Counted from the first letter of the stretch, positions 21,202-32,263 are shown. The stretch is 40,750 nt of DNA from Anaerolineae bacterium (GCA_027016315.1 JALWAP010000053.1:1-40750); one strand, 5' to 3'. The notes: a model not told the origin generated them from the letters alone. A program made the numbers and translations.

Positions 21202-22495
21202 CAGAATCTCTCCATTGCTACACGAAATCATGGCGAATATACCCGTGGGGCAGAAAATACCGCTGATCGTAGAGCTGGACATAGAGAAAATCACCACCGA
21301 GCGAAGAAGTCCTTTCATCCCAGGTGCGCGACCACTACGCCATTTCCCCTTCGTCGCCGCCGAGGTCACGCTAACAGAGATACAACAATTGGTGGAAGAT
21401 ACCACAATCCTGCACATTTGGCCCGACCTCCCAGTTTACGCGTTCCTGGACATCTCTGTGCCACTAATCCGAGCGCCAAGGGTTTGGGATATCGGCTATA
21501 CCGGGGATGGCGTAAAAGTCGGCGTCGTCGACAGCGGCATCGATCCACACCACCCTGACTTCAAAGGCAGGATTGCGGAAACATACAGCGCCATCGGCGA
21601 CGACGGGATCGACCGATTCGGACACGGGACACATGTAGCGGGGATAATCGCTGGCGATGGAAAGGCCAGCAGGGGTAAATACAAAGGCGTGGCACCAGGA
21701 GCAGTACTCTATTCGGCAAAAGTGCTCAAAGACGATGGATCTGGCAGGAGCAGTGACGTATTGTCCGGATTGGAGTGGCTCTACAGCCGCCATGTGCAGG
21801 TGATCAACATGTCGTTAGGGACTCCCGGGCCATGCGATGGCACCGATGCCGTATCGTACTTCTGCAACAAGCTGGTAGAAGAGCATGGCATAGTCATCGT
21901 GGCAGCGGCAGGAAACAACGGCCCCGCTGGCAAAACAATCGGCTCTCCTGGATGTGCGGAAAAAGTCATTACCGTCGGAGCAACCACAGACATGGACAAA
22001 ATCCCGGACTTTTCTTCCAGAGGGCCGACAGAGGATGGGAGAAAGAAGCCAGACGTGTGCTTCCCTGGAGCCAATATCACTTCAGCCCGGGCAGCAGGAT
22101 CTTCGCTTGGGGCGTTGCGCGGTGACCACTACATGGAGCTTTCAGGCACGAGCATGGCAGCCCCGCATGCGAGCGGGCTTGCTGCATTATTGCTGGAAGC
22201 TAACCCGAACCTCACCCCCAAGGAAGTGAAGGAGGCGATTATGTCGTCCGCCATTGATATCGGCGCTGACGTACTTGCGCAAGGAGCTGGCAGAGGGGAT
22301 GCATTTGAGGCATACAAAGTTTCAAAAATAGAAAAAGAGCCACTTTCTCCAACGCCCAAACGTCCGAAAACCCAAGAGCCGAAGCATCCCCACGTTCCAC
22401 CAGATACACCTCCTTCTCCAACTGAACCCAATCATCCGGGGAAAGGGTGCTTAGGCAGCATTTTCCCCTGGAAAAAGCTTTCCCACGGTACGTAA
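21185..22495 (+). CDS. S8 family serine peptidase (subtilisin-like), no evident signal peptide
   Basis: Catalytic motifs VGVVDSGIDPHH, FGHGTHVAGIIAG, ELSGTSMAAPHASGLAALL; Pro-rich C-terminal tail. Confidence 0.94.
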   Translation: MKMKISRISPLLHEIMANIPVGQKIPLIVELDIEKITTERRSPFIPGARPLRHFPFVAAEVTLTEIQQLVEDTTILHIWPDLPVYAFLDISVPLIRAPRVWDIGYTGDGVKVGVVDSGIDPHHPDFKGRIAETYSAIGDDGIDRFGHGTHVAGIIAGDGKASRGKYKGVAPGAVLYSAKVLKDDGSGRSSDVLSGLEWLYSRHVQVINMSLGTPGPCDGTDAVSYFCNKLVEEHGIVIVAAAGNNGPAGKTIGSPGCAEKVITVGATTDMDKIPDFSSRGPTEDGRKKPDVCFPGANITSARAAGSSLGALRGDHYMELSGTSMAAPHASGLAALLLEANPNLTPKEVKEAIMSSAIDIGADVLAQGAGRGDAFEAYKVSKIEKEPLSPTPKRPKTQEPKHPHVPPDTPPSPTEPNHPGKGCLGSIFPWKKLSHGT

Positions 22496-22501
22496 AAATC
22501 G

Positions 22502-24859
22502 ATGGAACCGAAAGAATCTGACAGCACAATCACCACCTTGGCGCTCATCTTATTTTTATTTTTCATTGCCGTCTACATGACCACTTACGACGGCATTTTC
22601 CATGTGTTCGATGAGGAATATTATGGCCTAAGAGCTCAGGCTTTCGTCCATCGCCCCACAATACGGTTCTTTTCGGCATCTACACACGGACTTTTGCACA
22701 ATATAGCAGCCATCCACAGGATGCCCTTCATCATCACACTGTCTGCCTTTTACAAAGCTGCGCAAGCGTTACCTGCAATTGGGGCCGTACAGTCAATGTA
22801 CGCTGTAAATATCTTCGCGGGAGCAGCGGCTGTAGTCTTTATCTTCCTTGCCGGTATAGAGCTTGGATACAGCGATAAAGCATCACTGGCTGTCGCGCTT
22901 ATCTACGGCTTATGTACTCCGGCATGGGTATACTCAAAAACTCTCCTTAGAGAACCTTTTGTAGGAATGCTGCTAATTGGAGGAATTTATTTTCTCTTTA
23001 AAACCAAGAAACAAAATTCTTCCTTTTTTGCGATAATAAGCATAATTTTTTTTCTAATAGCAATTAGTACTAGAATATCGACAGCGGCCGTACTGCCTTT
23101 TGTAGGGCTCTATCTGTTAGTAATGTTTGTAACAATGGTCAAAAAAACATTACCTACATCTAGAAACATAGCCGATAACAAAGCAACATTGGCACTGAAA
23201 CTCACAATAGAGGGAATGGTAGCAGTTTTTTTATTATTTTTGATCGCGAGAAGTTACTCATTAACTTACCAAATTGAAAAAGCTTACATGAGATATCTCA
23301 AATCTTACTACTTTTTTTTACATTTCAGCAGAACGGAGATAAAAACCTTGGAAGGGCTATTAATCTCTCCCGGTCGTGGATTGTTCGTATATACTCCTCC
23401 CGCGCTACTTGCTTTGCTAGGTACTTATTATTTTACAAAAAAGCATCCCGTAGAATCCACCGTTCTATTTCTTCCTACTTTAGGCTATTTTGTTGCAGTA
23501 GCCCATTATCCGATTTGGTGGGGGGGATGGAGCTGGATGTCAAGATTTATAGTTCCATTTCTTCCTTTTCTCGTGATGCCCATACTTCCCATAGCGGAAA
23601 AAGCCTTAACTTCAAAGAAAACTCCCTGGTACTTTCTGCTACTGATTCTTTCTTTTTTAGGACTGCTTATTCAGATACTGGGAGTAACTGTAGGCATAGG
23701 ATACTTGTCAATGAATTCGCCTGAGGATCCCTCAGGAGCTTTTAGCTGGAAGTTCGCTCCATTTGTCTGGCAATTCCTTCAACATGATTTCCATCACATG
23801 AGTATGAACTTGGCGATTTTTCACATCGCGCATATTGAGATGCGAGTGATCATATTGATTGCATATGCGGTATCAACTCTGTTGCTACTTTCGTTGCTAC
23901 GTAAGGCTCTAAGAAAGCAGAGGCTCACCTCTATGCGTTTCACGATTATTGCGCTGACACTCTCGCTTTTATCGCTGATAATGATGAGCCTTGCTGTATT
24001 CTACAAATACGATGACAGGTATAAAGCTGTGAATGGATATCTGAACGCAATAACATACATCAAACATCAGGCTGTCCATAATGAAGACGCTTTAGTCGTC
24101 GATTGTTACTTACAAGACGAGCTCTACACCTCGGCCAGAGTGATGAACTTTTGTAAGGGCGACTGCCCGCCCCACCAAGTCATCACCAGGGAGGTGTGGG
24201 AGAAGTGGAACGACGACCAACGCTCAAAGCAGCTGAACAAAACTCTTTTGAATAAGGCAAGAGCATGGCTCATCCCCACTGATCTACCCCCCGGCTCTCC
24301 ACAGAGCCAGGTCGAACAGTGGATGGATCAGCACTACTTCAAGCAATCCTGCAAATGGACCGGTAAAACTATTCGGGTCTGCCTATACTATCTTCCACCA
24401 AAAGCAAAAAAGGCCGAGGTCGTCGCCAGCAATGCCACTTTCGGGGACAGAATCCGACTCCTGAAGGCTTCTTTAATCACCTCCAATAATGGCTCCGGCT
24501 CCTTGCACTCACCAGGAGATCCGTTGCTCATCTCATTTTACTGGCAAGCACTAAAACCGATGCACAAAAACTACAAAGTTACTCTGCAAATGCTGGATTC
24601 CAAAGGAAAACTCAGAGCACAGCTCGATAGAGAAATTGGTGATGGTTTCTGGCCAACTTCCTCTTGGACCGACGAAAAGACTATTCACCAGGAAAACTAT
24701 GCGTTCGTGATCCCAACAAACCTGCCTCCAGGAAACTACACTCTGTATCTCGGAGTGTATGATCCAGATGATGGAAAACGTCTGACGCCGATGACTTCAT
24801 TACAGACAACGGCAGACATGATCAAGCTCATGGATATTAAAGTAGGGAACGCAAAGTGA
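22502..24859 (+). CDS. Large multi-TM membrane protein, glycosyltransferase-like (GT-C type suspected), paralogue A
   Basis: Multiple TM helices; HYPIWWGGWSWMSRFIVPFLPF; C-terminal beta-rich domain; paralogous to the next gene. Confidence 0.65.
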   Translation: MEPKESDSTITTLALILFLFFIAVYMTTYDGIFHVFDEEYYGLRAQAFVHRPTIRFFSASTHGLLHNIAAIHRMPFIITLSAFYKAAQALPAIGAVQSMYAVNIFAGAAAVVFIFLAGIELGYSDKASLAVALIYGLCTPAWVYSKTLLREPFVGMLLIGGIYFLFKTKKQNSSFFAIISIIFFLIAISTRISTAAVLPFVGLYLLVMFVTMVKKTLPTSRNIADNKATLALKLTIEGMVAVFLLFLIARSYSLTYQIEKAYMRYLKSYYFFLHFSRTEIKTLEGLLISPGRGLFVYTPPALLALLGTYYFTKKHPVESTVLFLPTLGYFVAVAHYPIWWGGWSWMSRFIVPFLPFLVMPILPIAEKALTSKKTPWYFLLLILSFLGLLIQILGVTVGIGYLSMNSPEDPSGAFSWKFAPFVWQFLQHDFHHMSMNLAIFHIAHIEMRVIILIAYAVSTLLLLSLLRKALRKQRLTSMRFTIIALTLSLLSLIMMSLAVFYKYDDRYKAVNGYLNAITYIKHQAVHNEDALVVDCYLQDELYTSARVMNFCKGDCPPHQVITREVWEKWNDDQRSKQLNKTLLNKARAWLIPTDLPPGSPQSQVEQWMDQHYFKQSCKWTGKTIRVCLYYLPPKAKKAEVVASNATFGDRIRLLKASLITSNNGSGSLHSPGDPLLISFYWQALKPMHKNYKVTLQMLDSKGKLRAQLDREIGDGFWPTSSWTDEKTIHQENYAFVIPTNLPPGNYTLYLGVYDPDDGKRLTPMTSLQTTADMIKLMDIKVGNAK

Positions 24860-27036
24860 AAAAGGCACACGTCATCACCCCGATCGCTGCCACGTTGTTC
24901 CTGCTTTCACTGTATCTGCTGACATTTAAAGGCACGTCGCATTCCACCGACGAGTGGCTATTCATACAACAAATGGGCAAGGTGCTGGTGGAGGGATTCA
25001 GTCGGCCCGCGAGGTTTTACGTCTCCTACTATGCGCTTTTGTTACCATTCCTGTCACTGAGCAGGATAGTGCCGCACATCGGAAGCTACCAGGTTCTAAC
25101 CGTCTGGAATGTGCTTTCCACCGCTACAAACGGACTGCTCGTCTACCTGATTTTGGAAGAACTCGGATACAGCCGCTTGGTAAGCCTAGCCGTAGGCATG
25201 ACTTACGGGGTAGGAACACAAGCATGGCCCTACAGCAACTACTTGCTACGTGAGCCTACCGGTGCCATGTGGGCATTGATAGCCGCACTGTTTGCAATCC
25301 GCTTGCGCAGGTCGAACTTCGGGAAAAATCTAGCTGCCAGTCTAACACTCCTGGCCTTGGGCGTACTCACCAAAAAAGCCCTGACTGTTTTGGTACCTTT
25401 CTACCTCGCCTACCTGGCGATCAAGGCATACAAAACCAACTCCATGTACAAGATTCGGAAAAGCAAAACGACCACCTGGATGCTATCGGCCATCTCGATT
25501 TTCAGCATATCGATTTTGGTTTACGTGCTTCACAGGTACTACTACCTCCCGATCCCGCACAAGCTATCGGATCTGCTTCCGAACTGGAAAACCGGGATAG
25601 CAATGTTTGTCAGCCCAGGATGGGGACTTCTCCTTTTCTCGCCCGTGCTGGCCTTGATCTTCATCGGAATCCCAGGGTTCGTCAAGAAGAATCCACTGGA
25701 CGGTACATTCTTACTTTCCCTTCCATGGCTGTATTTCATCGGTATGAGCCACCATCCACTCTGGTGGGGCACGTGGAACTGGGGGCCAAGGCAAGTAAAC
25801 CCTGTCCTGCCACTTTTCATCTTGCCACTCGCCGAGGTCTATGTGCTTGCTGGGAGAAAGCCGTGGCTCAAAGCCGTAATAGCTGCATTGTTCACCGCAG
25901 GTGCAGCCCTTGCCGCAATGCAAGCGCTCGTCTCTTACCCATTCTACCAGGAAGCCTTCAAGAAAGGCCTAACTCCGCAAAGATTCATGTGGACCTGGAA
26001 GGCCTCCCCCGCACTCAACCAGTGGCGATTCGTCAAACTTTCCAACCTGGAGGTCGCCTGGGGATACAAAGGCAGCATCAAATGGGGACTCTTGTCGCTC
26101 GACCTGATTACATTGTGTGCCGCCGGATGGCTTCTACGGAAAGCCGTGAAGGGCACCATCGGTTCGCGAAAATCCGCCCCGGTGATCCTCGCATTGACAG
26201 CCGCCCTGCTTCTGGAAGTCGGGATGACCCTTGTTGCATCCTACCGAAGCCCGGCTTACGGAGGAAACATTGGATTTCCAGAAGCTGCGGAAACGCTTCA
26301 CAGAGGCTGGCAAGAAGGCGACGCCCTCGTCATCTACATGTGGGGGGACCCACCGGAAGCCTACATCCCGAAAGTGGCGATGCTCAACTACTGCAAGGGA
26401 AGCTGTCTAAACCAGATCTCGGTGATCAAAGAGCAGTTCATAGACGGACATCCCTCGTGGGAGAAAAATCTGTGGAGACACCTGAGCCAATCGGATAGAG
26501 CGTGGCTAATCGAGCAAAAAATCAAAGAGGACGCCCCAGAGAGGCCTGTCGAGTTTGCCCTCGCAAGGAAAATGTATTTCGTAAGCTCTCGGTGGACAGG
26601 CCCAGAAGTCCGGCTGCTGCTCTTTGACAAAGGAGACCATGCTTCCACCGTCGCACAACAGCGCGCTCAAACGAGGTACCCCCACGAAGACTTAGTCTCC
26701 TACTCGGTCTCCCAGGGACAGAAAGGGGCTTACGTCGACCTCGAGTTCCGCATGAACGACCCATCCGCATGGTCTCACAAGATCTCTGTCCAACTGCTCG
26801 ACGCTGACTGGAAACTCAGAGCACAAAAGGACCTTCCGTTGCGAGCCTTCGTGCCCCCTACCCTTCAAAAGCCTGGCGCCTCCATCAAGATCAAGCTCGC
26901 CGAGTATTTCCCTGAAAGGCTCCGCCCGGGCGACTACAAACTCATCCTGGTAGTATACGACCCATCCACAGGCAAGAGGTTCAAGAATCAAAACGGGAAA
27001 GACTTCCTCACTTTAGCCCACGTTCACCTTCCGTAG
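24856..27036 (+). CDS. Large multi-TM membrane protein, glycosyltransferase-like (GT-C type suspected), paralogue B
   Basis: HHPLWWGTWNWGPRQVNPVLPLF; GTG start overlaps upstream stop; shares NYCKGSC and DPSTGKRF motifs with paralogue A. Confidence 0.65.
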   Translation: MKKAHVITPIAATLFLLSLYLLTFKGTSHSTDEWLFIQQMGKVLVEGFSRPARFYVSYYALLLPFLSLSRIVPHIGSYQVLTVWNVLSTATNGLLVYLILEELGYSRLVSLAVGMTYGVGTQAWPYSNYLLREPTGAMWALIAALFAIRLRRSNFGKNLAASLTLLALGVLTKKALTVLVPFYLAYLAIKAYKTNSMYKIRKSKTTTWMLSAISIFSISILVYVLHRYYYLPIPHKLSDLLPNWKTGIAMFVSPGWGLLLFSPVLALIFIGIPGFVKKNPLDGTFLLSLPWLYFIGMSHHPLWWGTWNWGPRQVNPVLPLFILPLAEVYVLAGRKPWLKAVIAALFTAGAALAAMQALVSYPFYQEAFKKGLTPQRFMWTWKASPALNQWRFVKLSNLEVAWGYKGSIKWGLLSLDLITLCAAGWLLRKAVKGTIGSRKSAPVILALTAALLLEVGMTLVASYRSPAYGGNIGFPEAAETLHRGWQEGDALVIYMWGDPPEAYIPKVAMLNYCKGSCLNQISVIKEQFIDGHPSWEKNLWRHLSQSDRAWLIEQKIKEDAPERPVEFALARKMYFVSSRWTGPEVRLLLFDKGDHASTVAQQRAQTRYPHEDLVSYSVSQGQKGAYVDLEFRMNDPSAWSHKISVQLLDADWKLRAQKDLPLRAFVPPTLQKPGASIKIKLAEYFPERLRPGDYKLILVVYDPSTGKRFKNQNGKDFLTLAHVHLP

Positions 27037-27078
27037 GGTATTCCTTCGTTCCATATTGAACAAACCTTTCTGGAAGAT

Positions 27079-27107
27079 TTGCTTAGCTAACGCAAAGAAG
27101 GTATCAT
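27079..27107 (+). promoter_or_regulatory. Probable sigma-70 promoter for maeB
   Basis: TTGCTT - 17 bp - TATCAT. Confidence 0.5.
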
Positions 27108-27134
27108 CAATTTTGGAGAGAAACGGCTATCGTC

Positions 27135-27194
27135 TCCCTTCCAAGCCCGAAAGTTTCGGGAGTGCTTACCACTCGTAGAAAGGGAAGCAGGAGG
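27135..27194 (+). promoter_or_regulatory. Structured 5' leader (candidate three-way junction) next to the maeB Shine-Dalgarno
   Basis: TCCCTT/AAGGGA outer stem, CCCGAAA-g-TTTCGGG, AGTG-cttac-CACT, then gcaggagg. Confidence 0.45.
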
Positions 27195-27199
27195 AACAA

Positions 27200-29452
27200 A
27201 TGACAGAGAAGTCGCTGCGTGAAGCCGCTCTAGAATACCACTCTTCAGGACGGCCTGGTAAAATTGAAGTCGTGCCGACTAAGCCCATGGTCACTCAATG
27301 GGACCTGGGTTTGGCTTACACCCCTGGAGTTGCTCAGCCAGTTCTGGAAATCGACAAAAATCCCGCTGACGTTTTCAAATACACTGCCAAGGGCAACCTT
27401 GTGGCGGTGGTTTCCAACGGAACTGCCATCCTTGGGTTGGGCAATCGCGGTCCCCTCGCTGCAAAGCCGGTCATGGAAGGAAAAGGGGTCCTCTTCAAGA
27501 GGTTCGCAGACGTGGACGTTTTCGATATCGAAGTAGATTCGACCGACCCGGATGAAATCATCAACGTAGTCCGAGCCATCGCACCGACGTTTGGCGGGAT
27601 CAACCTTGAAGACATAAAAGCTCCTGAGTGTTTTTACATCGAAGAGACACTGAAGAAGATGCTCGACATACCGGTGTTCCACGACGATCAGCACGGGACG
27701 GCGATCATCACCGCCGCGGGCCTGATCAACGCGGTCGAGATCCAGGGCAAAAAGCTGGAAGACTTGCGAGTAGTGGTCAATGGCGCAGGTGCGGCAGGTA
27801 TCGCGTGTGCAGAGCTGTACATCAAGCTGGGGGTCAAGCGTGAAAACATCATAATGCTTGACTCTCGAGGCGTGATATACAAAGGTCGCAAAGAGCGGAT
27901 GAACCCTTACAAGGAACGATTCGCCCACGACACGAAACTTCGCACCCTGGAAGAAGCAATGAAAGGTGCAGATGTATTCCTGGGGCTATCGGTAGCCGAC
28001 GTTGTAACTCCAGAAATGGTGAAGAGCATGGCACCCAAGCCGATCATCTTCGCCCTGGCCAACCCTGATCCGGAAATCCGCTACGAACTTGCCAAAGAAG
28101 CACGCCCGGACGCCATCGTCGCCACAGGGCGTTCCGACTACCCGAACCAGGTAAACAACGTCCTTGGGTTCCCCTTCATTTTCCGAGGTGCACTCGACGT
28201 ACACGCAAGGGCGATCAACGACGAAATGAAACTCGCTGCCGCGCACGCTCTGGCAGCCCTGGCCAGGGAGGACGTACCGGATTCGGTGCTGCAAGCCTAC
28301 GGAGTGGAAAGCATACACTTCGGGCCGGACTACATCATCCCCAAGCCGTTCGACCCACGGGTGCTTCTGTGGGAGGCTCCGGCCGTCGCCAAAGCGGCCA
28401 TGGATACCGGCGTAGCCAGGAAGACAATCGACATCGACGAGTACAAAAAGCAGCTCGAAAGCAGGCTCGGCAAGGGCTGGGGACTCATGCGCGGGATCAT
28501 GGATCGCGCAAAAGCCAATCCAAAGAGGATCGTCTTCCCAGAGGGTGAAAATACGAAGATCCTCCGGGCTGCTGCTCAGATACAGAACGAGGGCTTCGGC
28601 AAGCCGGTGCTCGTCGGCAACAAAGAGACTATCGTGGAGAAGATCAAGACCCTTGGGCTCAAACTCGACGCGGAAATCCACGACCCATCCACGGATCCCA
28701 AGAAAGAGACTTACGCGGAGATGCTTTACACCAAACGCCAGCGCAAAGGCGTTACACAGGCAAGAGCAAGAGACCTGGTAAAACAGCCCAACTACTTCGC
28801 TTCTTTGATGGTGGAAAGCGGCGATGCGGATGCCATGGTCTCCGGCATCACTTACAACTATCCCGACGTAATCCGGCCCGCCCTGCAGGTCGTGGGGACA
28901 CAGAGCAATGTGAGCAAAGTGGCAGGGCTCTACATCATGCTCGTCAAAGACAAAGTCTATTTCTTCAGCGATGCCACCGTGAACATCGAGACAACAGCGG
29001 AAGACCTGGCAGACATTGCGATACTGTCGGCCGGAGTCGCCAGGGAACTCGGGATCGAACCGAGAGTCGCAATGCTGTCTTTCTCCAACTTTGGGAGCGT
29101 GCAACACCCGCTCTCCAACAAAGTCAAACGGGCTGTCGAGATCGTCCGTGAGAAAGCCCCAGACCTGGTTATCGACGGAGAAATGCAGGCCGACACCGCA
29201 GTCGTCGAGGAAATCGTCACCGAGCACTACCCATTCAGCCGGGTGAAGGACGCAAACGTCCTCATATTCCCCGACCTGGAAGCTGCAAACGTGGCCTACA
29301 AACTCCTGCAGAGGCTCGGCGGGGCGGAAGCCATCGGGCCGATCCTCATGGGCATGGGAAAGCCGGTTCACATCCTTCAGACCGGTGCTTCCGTCAGGGA
29401 AATCGTCTACATGGCAGCGTTGGCAGCTCTCGACGCTTCTATCAGGGAATAG
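27200..29452 (+). CDS. maeB: NADP-dependent malic enzyme with C-terminal phosphate acetyltransferase-like domain
   Basis: [48 protein letters not shown]-terminal [40 protein letters not shown]. Confidence 0.94.
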   Translation: MTEKSLREAALEYHSSGRPGKIEVVPTKPMVTQWDLGLAYTPGVAQPVLEIDKNPADVFKYTAKGNLVAVVSNGTAILGLGNRGPLAAKPVMEGKGVLFKRFADVDVFDIEVDSTDPDEIINVVRAIAPTFGGINLEDIKAPECFYIEETLKKMLDIPVFHDDQHGTAIITAAGLINAVEIQGKKLEDLRVVVNGAGAAGIACAELYIKLGVKRENIIMLDSRGVIYKGRKERMNPYKERFAHDTKLRTLEEAMKGADVFLGLSVADVVTPEMVKSMAPKPIIFALANPDPEIRYELAKEARPDAIVATGRSDYPNQVNNVLGFPFIFRGALDVHARAINDEMKLAAAHALAALAREDVPDSVLQAYGVESIHFGPDYIIPKPFDPRVLLWEAPAVAKAAMDTGVARKTIDIDEYKKQLESRLGKGWGLMRGIMDRAKANPKRIVFPEGENTKILRAAAQIQNEGFGKPVLVGNKETIVEKIKTLGLKLDAEIHDPSTDPKKETYAEMLYTKRQRKGVTQARARDLVKQPNYFASLMVESGDADAMVSGITYNYPDVIRPALQVVGTQSNVSKVAGLYIMLVKDKVYFFSDATVNIETTAEDLADIAILSAGVARELGIEPRVAMLSFSNFGSVQHPLSNKVKRAVEIVREKAPDLVIDGEMQADTAVVEEIVTEHYPFSRVKDANVLIFPDLEAANVAYKLLQRLGGAEAIGPILMGMGKPVHILQTGASVREIVYMAALAALDASIRE

Positions 29453-29460
29453 GGCAAGAC

Positions 29461-29488
29461 AAAGGGCTCTCGGTTCGAGAGCTCTTTG
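29461..29488 (+). terminator. Weak hairpin terminator after maeB
   Basis: AAAGGGCTCTCGGTTCGAGAGCTCTTTG. Confidence 0.5.
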
Positions 29489-29539
29489 TTACCATAACAA
29501 GCACGAAGGTGTACACAAGATTTACAAGGAGGTCAGACA

Positions 29540-30706
29540 ATGGCAGAACAAAAGAAGTTTTACGGCCAGGAAGAATTTTCCAAAGGCCTTGAGGGAGTAA
29601 TCGCCTGCGAAAGCAAAATCGGTTACATCGATGGGCAAAAGGGCTGGCTGATCTACCGAGGGATCGAGATCGGAGACCTTGCCGAGCACTCCACTTACGA
29701 AGAGACGGCCTACCTGCTCCTGTTCGGCAAATTGCCGACCAGAAAAGAACTCGACGAGTTCAACGAAAAGCTCGTAAGCTACAGAAAGATCGACCCACGT
29801 GTGGCGGAGATTATCAAAGACATGCCACCGAAAGCCCACCCCATGGCTCAACTGCGCACGGCATTCTCCGCCCTTGGCACCTACGAAGACCCGGCCAAGG
29901 TCGACGAATTCGATCTGGAGACCTGGACCGAGCTGGGCATCAAGGCGATATCCGAAATGGCGACCGTTGCCGCACAAGTCGGACGCCTGCGCGCCGGGAA
30001 GCCGCCAGTGGAACCCGACCCCACTCTGAACCACGCGTCGAACTTCTTCTACATGCTAACCGGCCGCAAGCCGAACGAGCTGGAAGCGGACGTAATGAAC
30101 AAAGCGCTCATCCTGCACGCCGACCACGGGCTGAACGCTTCTACGTTCACCGCTATGGTGATTGCATCTTCGCTCTCCGACATCTACTCGGCGATCACCG
30201 GCGGTATCGCCTCGCTGAAAGGCCCGCTGCACGGCGGCGCCAACGAGCGAACTCTGAAGATGTTCATGGAGATCGGCGAGCCGGAAAACGCCAAAGCCTA
30301 CATCGAAGAAAAGCTAGCGAAGAAAGAGAAGATCATGGGCATGGGGCACAGGGTTTACAAAGCCTACGACCCCAGGGCCAGGATACTCAGTTCCTACGCC
30401 GAGAGGCTGGCCAAGCTCTCCGGAAACGAGAAACTCTATCTCATCGCCAAAGAAGTGGAAAAGGTGATGATCGAGCGCCTGGGCAAGAAAGGGATTTTCC
30501 CCAACGTCGATTTCTACTCCGGAATCGTGTACTACAGCCTTGGCATCGATCCCAAGATGTTCACGCCGATCTTCGCCGTCGCCAGAGTCGCCGGATGGGT
30601 TGCGAGGGTACTGGAATACCTGCACGACAACAGGATCTTCCGGCCTCGCGCCGTCTACACGGGACCGCTCAAGGCAGAATACATCCCGATCGACCAGAGG
30701 TCCTGA
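29540..30706 (+). CDS. gltA: Citrate synthase
   Basis: GLEGVIACESKIGYIDGQKGWLIYRGIEIGDLAEHSTYEETAYLLLFGKLP; LHADHGLNASTF; KGPLHGGANE; MGMGHRVYKAYDPRA. Confidence 0.96.
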   Translation: MAEQKKFYGQEEFSKGLEGVIACESKIGYIDGQKGWLIYRGIEIGDLAEHSTYEETAYLLLFGKLPTRKELDEFNEKLVSYRKIDPRVAEIIKDMPPKAHPMAQLRTAFSALGTYEDPAKVDEFDLETWTELGIKAISEMATVAAQVGRLRAGKPPVEPDPTLNHASNFFYMLTGRKPNELEADVMNKALILHADHGLNASTFTAMVIASSLSDIYSAITGGIASLKGPLHGGANERTLKMFMEIGEPENAKAYIEEKLAKKEKIMGMGHRVYKAYDPRARILSSYAERLAKLSGNEKLYLIAKEVEKVMIERLGKKGIFPNVDFYSGIVYYSLGIDPKMFTPIFAVARVAGWVARVLEYLHDNRIFRPRAVYTGPLKAEYIPIDQRS

Positions 30707-30724
30707 CAACCTCGAAGAAAAACA

Positions 30725-30755
30725 AGGGCCGGGGAAATCATACCCCGGCCTTTTT
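30725..30755 (+). terminator. Rho-independent terminator after citrate synthase
   Basis: GGCCGGGG-aaatcata-CCCCGGCC-TTTTT. Confidence 0.9.
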
Positions 30756-30775
30756 CGTTCTCATGTGTTCGAAAC

Positions 30776-32263
30776 TCATCCTAAAATGTCGGCAACCTCC
30801 CGCAATACCTCCTCACGTTCCACATCCGTCACCAAAGGAGCCTGCGCCGGTGCCTCACGGATGATCGACCGTATCTCCAAAAGCTCACGCTTGATATCGG
30901 CATTCCCCTCCAGCTCCCTCGCAATTTTCTGACATGCGTATTTCACCGTGGCGTGGCTCCGCCCGCCGAGCAGTTCACCTATTCTCGTAAGCCTCAATCC
31001 CATATCCTCCCGGAGAATGTACATGGCCATCTGGCGCGCCTTGGATACGGAAGCTCGCCTCGACTTGCCCTCGATCTCCCCCACCGGCACACCGTAGAAA
31101 TCGGAGACGGCAGATAGGACTGCCCCTGGCTGCATGGAGCGCCGCGACATGCCGTCAACGAAAGGAGCAATCGCCCGCTGCACAATCTCCATGGTGATCT
31201 CCTGCCGCAGGAATTTGGCATGCGCCACCACGTAGTTCACAACTCCGGAAAGCTCCCGTATCCCGGTTATCGGCGCTTCAGCAATCGCTGTGAGCACGTG
31301 CTTGCCCACGTCCACCGAATGTCTGGAAAACAGGTGCTCGAGCAACTCTGCCCGTTCCGCCGCGTTCGGAGCATTTATGTAAACAGTCAACCCTCCGCTC
31401 AGCATGGACGAAAGAGCTTCGTCGAGTCCAACGGTTTCATAAGGATGGTACAAGCTGGAAGCAATGACCAGACCCCCCTGCTCCGCTATCGAATTCACCG
31501 TGTGGAAGAACTCTTCCTGACTGCTCTCCTTCCCCGCCAGAAAATGCAGGTCGTCTGCTATCAGGACATCCAACTCCCTGAAACGCTTGCGAAACTCGCC
31601 AGTCTGCTTTTTTCGAATAGCGAGGATCAGCTGATTTGTAAACCCTTCTGCAGTTATGTACAGTGAATTGACTCCTGCGTCGGTCAAGAAGCCATGAGCA
31701 GAGCGCAATAGCGTCGTCTTGCCCAACCCGACGCCGCCGTAGATCACCAAGGGGTTGTAGGGGCTTGGCTGTCTCGTCGCTGCAAATTCCTTTACGACGG
31801 TTGTCAGCGACGCAAACGCCATCCTGTTGAAATCGGAGACGACGATATCTGAAAAGTGCCGGGCAGCCTCCGGTTTGGCGCTTTTGGCACCTACTGAAAG
31901 CAAGGGCACATCGTAATCGGGCTGCTCCTTCTGCTGAGATTTTTCCCCGGTGGAAACGACATACCTCACTTCTACCTGCCGGTGAGCTACTTCCGTCAAA
32001 ACCCGATGAATCCTTCTATGAAGCTTGCTCTCGAGCCATCCTTTCGTGTAAGCGTTAGGAACGCCTATGATGAACAGGCCATCTTCCTCACCCAGAAGGT
32101 ACGCATCGCCGAGCCACGTATCGAACGTGGCCCTCGGAAGTTGGACCTGGAGCTTACCAAGAGCACGTTTCCAAATTTCGGCAGAGTTCAATCTGTTCTC
32201 CATGACCGCATTGACGTTAAGAACGCGCAAATGATGCCTTCCGCCCAGCCAGTCGAGCAGCAC
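30776..32263 (-). CDS. dnaA: Chromosomal replication initiator DnaA
   Basis: NPLVIYGGVGLGKTTLLRS Walker A, VLIADDLHFLAGKESSQEEFFHT Walker B, GGRSHATVKYACQKIAREL domain IV; GTG start after ggaggggg, or ATG at 32203. Confidence 0.93.
   Translation of the reverse strand: MLLDWLGGRHHLRVLNVNAVMENRLNSAEIWKRALGKLQVQLPRATFDTWLGDAYLLGEEDGLFIIGVPNAYTKGWLESKLHRRIHRVLTEVAHRQVEVRYVVSTGEKSQQKEQPDYDVPLLSVGAKSAKPEAARHFSDIVVSDFNRMAFASLTTVVKEFAATRQPSPYNPLVIYGGVGLGKTTLLRSAHGFLTDAGVNSLYITAEGFTNQLILAIRKKQTGEFRKRFRELDVLIADDLHFLAGKESSQEEFFHTVNSIAEQGGLVIASSLYHPYETVGLDEALSSMLSGGLTVYINAPNAAERAELLEHLFSRHSVDVGKHVLTAIAEAPITGIRELSGVVNYVVAHAKFLRQEITMEIVQRAIAPFVDGMSRRSMQPGAVLSAVSDFYGVPVGEIEGKSRRASVSKARQMAMYILREDMGLRLTRIGELLGGRSHATVKYACQKIARELEGNADIKRELLEIRSIIREAPAQAPLVTDVEREEVLREVADILG

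Noticed and set aside
27986-29371. 461-aa minus-strand ORF
   Set aside because: Antisense to maeB, which has full-length conserved motifs
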